A stretch of DNA of 19,640 nucleotides from JABMRP01 sp964444795 (GTDB lineage Bacteria > Planctomycetota > Planctomycetia > Pirellulales > Thermoguttaceae): contig CAYUIQ010000171.1 in the NCBI GenBank assembly GCA_964444795.1, positions 1-19,640 of the forward strand. The letters run 5' to 3'. The notes beneath the pieces were generated by a model that worked only from the letters and a program-made list of their open reading frames with translations, did not search any database and was not told where the DNA came from. The translations under genes were made by a program, and so were the position numbers. This document shows, in pieces, positions 16,097-19,640 of this stretch (positions within the stretch are counted from its first letter, which is position 1; every line of letters starts with the position of its first letter).

Positions 16097-17206
16097 AAAC
16101 GCTCCTGTGTTGCGTCGCTGCTGTTGTCCCTGGCGGCCGTCGCCGCGGCCTCGGGCATGTCCCCGCTGAAGCACGTCGACGTCTTTGTCTCCGGCAAGGA
16201 CGGATACACCGGGTATCGCATCCCGGCGATTGAAACGGCTGCCGACGGATCGCTGTTGGCCTTTGCCGAGGCGAGAAAGCACAACCTGAGCGACCCCGGA
16301 GGGAAAGGGCAGGAGATCGATCTGGTCCTGAAACGGAGCACCGACGACGGGGCCACCTGGTCGCCGATGAAACTGATCGAGCACTCCGGCGAGTTTTGGT
16401 CGTCGTCGAATCCGGCCACCGTGCTCGATCGCCAAAGCGGCCGCGTTTGGGTCTTCTATCTACGCTGTAAGCCGGGGCGGGGCACCCACGCGGCCCGACC
16501 GGGCACGGACGACGTCGCCAATCTGGCTCGCTACAGCGATGATCACGGCCAGACCTGGTCCGAGCCGATCGATCAGACCGACGTTGCCCGGGACATGGCG
16601 GACGCCCAGTGGCGGATCAGCGTGCCCGGCCCCGGCGGAGCGATCCAGGACCGCAAGGGACGGCTGATCGTCCCGATGTGGAGGTATGCCCCATGGAGTG
16701 CGTTTACGCTGTTCAGCGAAGACCACGGCCGCACCTGGCATCGCGGGGACGTGATGCCGGGAGCACAGGGAGTGGACGAAGACCAGTTGGTCGAGTTGTC
16801 CGACGGGCGGATCCTCCTCGACGCCCGCCAGCACGGCGGGCCCCATCGCTGGACGGCCACCAGCAGCGACGGCGGCCGCACCTGGTCCGCACCCCGTGCG
16901 GGCCAACCGGTGACCCCGGTCTGCTGCGCCGTCGAGCGCTACACGCTGAAGTCCGCCGGCGACGACCGCGACCGCATCCTCTGGACCGGCCCCCAAGGCC
17001 CGGGCCGCAACAAGCTGATCGTGCGTACCAGCTACGATGAAGGCCGCACGTTCGCGGGCGAACGCCTCATCTCCAACGAGCCGGCCGCCTATTCCACGCT
17101 GACCCTGCTCAAAGACAAGTCGGTCGGCGTTCTCTGGGAACGAGGCAATTATCGGTTCATCACGTTCACCCGCCTGGGGCGCGAGTTCCTCGAACCGGCG
17201 CCGTGA
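16094..17206 (+). CDS. Secreted exo-alpha-sialidase (BNR/Asp-box, GH33-like)
   Basis: A 370-aa protein starting at GTG. Residues 1-20 are a signal peptide. The body is a six-bladed sialidase propeller. The Arg-Ile-Pro motif lies at 42-44 ('GYRIPAI'), giving one arginine of the carboxylate-binding triad. Five Asp boxes (S-x-D-x-G-x-T-W/F) follow: 'STDDGATW', 'YSDDHGQTW', 'FSEDHGRTW', 'SSDGGRTW' and 'SYDEGRTF'. 'DEDQLVELSDGR' near the middle is the usual position of the catalytic glutamate region. Family enzymes release terminal sialic acid, or in some lineages KDN or related acids, from glycoconjugates; Asp-box proteins of this size without other domains are usually exported. It diverges from the ceramidase-like gene and precedes a sugar porter gene by 345 nt. 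The sialidase fold is secure; activity on sialic acid is likely but unproven, since planctomycetes hold many sialidase-fold proteins of other function. Confidence 0.88.
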   Translation: MKRSCVASLLLSLAAVAAASGMSPLKHVDVFVSGKDGYTGYRIPAIETAADGSLLAFAEARKHNLSDPGGKGQEIDLVLKRSTDDGATWSPMKLIEHSGEFWSSSNPATVLDRQSGRVWVFYLRCKPGRGTHAARPGTDDVANLARYSDDHGQTWSEPIDQTDVARDMADAQWRISVPGPGGAIQDRKGRLIVPMWRYAPWSAFTLFSEDHGRTWHRGDVMPGAQGVDEDQLVELSDGRILLDARQHGGPHRWTATSSDGGRTWSAPRAGQPVTPVCCAVERYTLKSAGDDRDRILWTGPQGPGRNKLIVRTSYDEGRTFAGERLISNEPAAYSTLTLLKDKSVGVLWERGNYRFITFTRLGREFLEPAP

Positions 17207-17551
17207 CGACCGTTGGCAGCCACACTCCGATCATACTCGCATTCACGGTCGTAGCCGGGTCGGTCCGTGATCTGTGTGCCCCAGGGTCTGCCGGTTCATG
17301 GGCCTGAGACGAAAAATATCATCGATCCTGCACACCTCGTGAAGTGCCGGCGGCACCCGAAGGGGCAAAGCCGGTCGCTGCTTGACGGCGGATAGCCCGG
17401 CGAGTAACCTGATAGTGTTCGGTGAAACGGAAGCGGCCATGCCGCGGAACGCCCCGCCGCGGGATAGCCGCACGGTCTCTTGTTCAACACTCGATATTCA
17501 TCGGCTTGGCAAAACCAAAGCCGTACGGCCCCAACCACCGGGAGAGAGCCC
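17207..17551. other. 345-nt intergenic region between sialidase and MFS transporter
   Basis: No coding sequence is credible here; minus-strand open frames (17243-17473 and the frame from 18033) are shadows. It holds a promoter-like site (17382-17410), a small perfect stem (17344-17348 with 17352-17356, 3-nt loop) and two copies of the self-complementary hexamer CCGCGG within about 17440-17462. A distant 7-bp inverted repeat (17206-17212 with 17246-17252) is too widely spaced to be a terminator. No clear terminator follows the sialidase gene. Confidence 0.5.
17382..17410 (+). promoter_or_regulatory. Candidate promoter for the MFS transporter gene
   Basis: TTGACG (17382-17387) and TAACCT (17405-17410) are separated by 17 nt. 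The -35 matches 5/6; the -10 keeps the important T, A and final T only. A start near 17417 would give a leader of about 135 nt, containing the CCGCGG repeats. Confidence 0.4.
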
Positions 17552-18982
17552 TTGACCACACCGGACAAAGCCGCAGGGATTCCGCAGCGAACCTTGGCGC
17601 CCGAGCGGGGAAGCATCTTGTACCTGTCGGGCGTTTGTACGGTGGCCGCATTGGGAGGGTTGCTGTTCGGTTTCGATACGGCCGTGATCTCTGGAGCCAT
17701 CGGGCTGCTGGAAACGCAGTTTGCACTGGACTCGGTGATGAAAGGCTGGGTCGTCAGTTCAGTCCTGCTGGGGTGCATCACGGGGGCCATGGCGGCCGGG
17801 ACGCTCAGCGACCGATTCGGGCGGAAGAAAATGATGATCTTGGCGGCCGGGCTGTTTCTGGTCTCGGCCCTCGGGTCAACCATCCCGCTAACGCCCGGCG
17901 TACTGATCGCGGTACGATTTGTCGGCGGGCTGGGCGTGGGATTCGCGTCGATGCTCGCGCCGTTGTACATCTCCGAACTCTCGCCGCCCCATCTGCGAGG
18001 CCGCATGGTCGCCATGTACCAGTTCGCCATCACCGTCGGCGTACTGGGGGCCTATCTCTCCAATGCGTTTCTTCTGCATCTGGCCGAGAACCATGGCGAA
18101 ATGTTCGGCCACGCCACGCTGCAATGGATCTTCGTCGACGAACTTTGGCGCGGCATGTTCGGTGCCGAAGCGTTGCCGGCGGTTCTGTTTTTGCTCCTGC
18201 TGCTATGCGTGCCCGAGAGTCCCCGCTGGCTGACCAAGCAGCAGCGCGAAGACGAAGCCCTGAATATACTCGCCCGGGTCGGCGGGCGGGAGACGGCCAC
18301 ACTGGAGATGGACGACATCCGCGATACCATCTCGCAGGAAAGCGGTTCCGTGTGGCAGCTTTTTAGGCCGGGGATGCGACTGGCCCTGTTGATCGGCATC
18401 ATGCTGCCTCTCTTTGGGCAAATCAGCGGGATCAACGTGATCATCTACTACGGCGAAGACATTTTCAAGGCGGCCGGCTGGCAACTCAGCGACGCCTTGG
18501 GCGGGTTGGTGATCATCGGCATCGTCAACACGGCGTTCACGGTCCTGACTCTTTGGAAAGTCGACAGCATGGGCCGCAAGCCCATCCTGCAGATCGGCAC
18601 CATCGGCGTGGTCAGTTCGCTGGTCATGATCGGACTGCTCTTCCACAACGGCGTGGCCGAGGGGCCCTGGCTGTTGTGGATGATCATAGGCTACATCGCC
18701 TGCTTTGCGATCGGTTTGGGCCCCATCCCCTGGATTGTTATCTCCGAGATCTTTCCCACCCGGATCCGAGGCCGGGCCATGTCGTTTGGTGTCTTTACCG
18801 TCTGGGCCACCTGTTTCCTGGTTTCCCAAACGTTCCCCTGGCTGAAGGACAACCTCGGTCCCGCGGGCTGTTTCTGGCTTTACGCCTCGCTCTGTGCTCC
18901 GTCGATTCTCTTCGTCTGGTTCCTCGTTCCCGAGACGAAGGGCAAGACGCTCGAGGAACTCGAAAAATCCTGGACCCGCTGA
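17552..18982 (+). CDS. Sugar-porter family MFS transporter (12 TM)
   Basis: A 476-aa inner-membrane transporter of the sugar porter family (MFS 2.A.1.1, XylE/GLUT type), probably a sugar:proton symporter. Family signatures are present in order: 'GFDTAVISGA' in TM1; Asp87-Arg-Phe-Gly-Arg-Lys92 between TM2 and TM3; 'GLGVGFASMLAPLYISE' in TM4; 'PESPRWL' at 221-227 after TM6; 'QISGINVIIYYG' from Gln290 in TM7; 'SMGRKP' between TM8 and TM9; 'PIPWIVISEIFPTRIRGR' in TM10 and the loop after it; and 'PETKGKT' at 460-466 after TM12. Spacing implies 12 helices. The frame extends to a TTG at 17480, but TTG 17552 has GGGAGAGAG at 17540-17548 and gives the normal family length and N-terminus. It is the only transporter in the window and may import a sugar released by the neighbouring exoenzymes. 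The substrate is not determined. Confidence 0.92.
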   Translation: MTTPDKAAGIPQRTLAPERGSILYLSGVCTVAALGGLLFGFDTAVISGAIGLLETQFALDSVMKGWVVSSVLLGCITGAMAAGTLSDRFGRKKMMILAAGLFLVSALGSTIPLTPGVLIAVRFVGGLGVGFASMLAPLYISELSPPHLRGRMVAMYQFAITVGVLGAYLSNAFLLHLAENHGEMFGHATLQWIFVDELWRGMFGAEALPAVLFLLLLLCVPESPRWLTKQQREDEALNILARVGGRETATLEMDDIRDTISQESGSVWQLFRPGMRLALLIGIMLPLFGQISGINVIIYYGEDIFKAAGWQLSDALGGLVIIGIVNTAFTVLTLWKVDSMGRKPILQIGTIGVVSSLVMIGLLFHNGVAEGPWLLWMIIGYIACFAIGLGPIPWIVISEIFPTRIRGRAMSFGVFTVWATCFLVSQTFPWLKDNLGPAGCFWLYASLCAPSILFVWFLVPETKGKTLEELEKSWTR

Positions 18983-18996
18983 GGGACCGTTTACAG

Positions 18997-19011
18997 TGTG
19001 AATTACTCACA
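18997..19011. promoter_or_regulatory. Short palindrome resembling a CRP half-site pair
   Basis: TGTGA (18997-19001) and TCACA (19007-19011) form an inverted repeat with 5 nt between, in the 48-nt gap before the beta-propeller gene. The CRP-type consensus needs 6 nt, so the match is imperfect; it could be an operator or a tiny hairpin. Confidence 0.25.
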
Positions 19012-19030
19012 TCAAGCAAAGGAATGAACC

Positions 19031-19640
19031 ATGAAACGCAGCATTGCACGCACCGTTCTAGCGGCCATTTTCCTGCTGCCAATGGCAATAACCTCATACG
19101 CCGCCGAGCCGGAAACAAACCCCAAGCCGGCGGTACAACATTCCTATCTTTGCAGCGATATCGGAGCGAAACGCGTCTTCAAGATTTCGGCCGCGGGAGA
19201 AATCGAGTGGGAGTATCCTGCCGACCAATGTACCGACGTCTGGTTGCTCCCCAGCGGCAACATTCTCATGAGCTTTACAGGCAGCAAACGCGGCGCTCGA
19301 GAGGTCACGCCCGACAAGAAGGTCGTCTGGGAGTACTTCACCAGCGGCGAAGTCTGGGGATGCCAGCGGCTGCCCAACGGCAACACCCTGGTCGCCGAAT
19401 GCACGGGCAAGCGGTTGGTCGAGGTCGACGGCAAAGGAGAGATCGTCAAGACCGTCGCCGTTCCATCCACCGGCAACATACACATGGGAATGCGCCATGC
19501 GCGGCAATTGGCCAATGGGAACTACCTCGTCGCGCTGCTCGACGACAAGGCCGTTTGGGAGTATGACCCTTCCGGCAAGAAGATCCGCGAGATCAAAGTG
19601 CCCGACCTGGCGTTCAGTGTGATTCGATTGGAGAACGGAA
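19031..19640 (+). CDS. Secreted beta-propeller (PQQ/NHL-like repeat) protein, truncated by window end
   Basis: The frame is open from ATG 19031 to the right edge (203 complete codons, no stop), so only the N-terminal part is seen. Residues 1-25 are a signal peptide ending 'SYAAE'. From about residue 37, repeats of roughly 40-45 residues recur with the pattern 'LPSGNILMSF', 'LPNGNTLVAE', 'LANGNYLVAL', each followed by a 'W-E-Y' or 'EVD-x-x-G-x-I' strand. This is a beta-propeller of the kind common in planctomycete secreted proteins with no assigned reaction. An AAAGGAA ribosome-binding site (19018-19024) lies 6 nt upstream of the start. It follows the transporter gene by 48 nt on the same strand and may share its transcript. 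No catalytic motif is visible, and the missing C-terminus could carry another domain. Confidence 0.8.
   Translation, partial: MKRSIARTVLAAIFLLPMAITSYAAEPETNPKPAVQHSYLCSDIGAKRVFKISAAGEIEWEYPADQCTDVWLLPSGNILMSFTGSKRGAREVTPDKKVVWEYFTSGEVWGCQRLPNGNTLVAECTGKRLVEVDGKGEIVKTVAVPSTGNIHMGMRHARQLANGNYLVALLDDKAVWEYDPSGKKIREIKVPDLAFSVIRLENG

Noticed and set aside
17206..17252. 7-bp inverted repeat after the sialidase gene as a terminator
   Set aside because: The arms are 33 nt apart and no T-run follows.
17296..18033. 245-codon minus-strand frame opposite the transporter start
   Set aside because: No motif, low-complexity Ser/Pro/Thr composition, antisense to a clear gene.
17422..18366. 314-codon plus-strand frame overlapping the transporter gene
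   Set aside because: The other frame encodes all sugar-porter signatures; this one is Arg-rich without motifs.
18553..19566. 337-codon plus-strand frame over the transporter end and beta-propeller start
   Set aside because: It crosses two well-supported genes in the wrong frame and lacks any family signal.

Overview
The window is GC-rich, gene-dense bacterial DNA and looks like a chromosome segment of a planctomycete (Pirellulales-like). This is inferred from the gene families: a small transthyretin/carboxypeptidase-regulatory-like lipoprotein, a DUF1080 protein, a formylglycine-generating-enzyme-like domain fused to a PQQ-type beta-propeller, two formylglycine-type sulfatases, a Tat-exported neutral ceramidase-like protein and a secreted sialidase. 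No rRNA, tRNA, CRISPR array, transposase or phage gene was seen. Nearly every protein carries an export signal, so the locus works in the periplasm or at the cell surface.

Layout. (1) 105-3555, plus strand: lipoprotein, then a 983-aa six-hairpin-glycosidase-like protein ending in a discoidin (F5/8 type C) domain. (2) 3754-8169, plus strand: a compact operon of DUF1080 protein, FGE-like/PQQ fusion and sulfatase, behind a close match to a sigma-70 promoter (3616-3644). (3) 8227-15896, minus strand: ceramidase-like protein, then an iduronate-2-sulfatase-like sulfatase, then a 1492-aa multidomain protein, read from a second promoter-like site (15956-15984). (4) 16094-18982, plus strand: a GTG-started sialidase diverging from the ceramidase operon, then a TTG-started sugar-porter MFS transporter. 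(5) From 19031 a secreted beta-propeller gene runs off the right edge.

The joint theme is extracellular breakdown of complex, sulfated and possibly sialylated glycans or glycolipids: sulfatases remove sulfate, the sialidase removes terminal sialic acid, the glycosidase-like and DUF1080 proteins act on sugar chains, the ceramidase-like enzyme may cleave an amide-linked lipid, and the MFS porter imports a released sugar. Substrates are inferred, not shown by the sequence.

The most unusual object is the 1492-aa protein. One signal-bearing chain joins a serine beta-lactamase/D-aminopeptidase-like domain, a transglutaminase-like cysteine protease domain, a possible LpoB/CsgG-like segment, a CapA (poly-gamma-glutamate) metallophosphatase-like domain and a C-terminal beta-sandwich. 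All recognisable catalytic motifs are intact, which suggests a multi-enzyme for peptidoglycan or gamma-glutamyl polymers.
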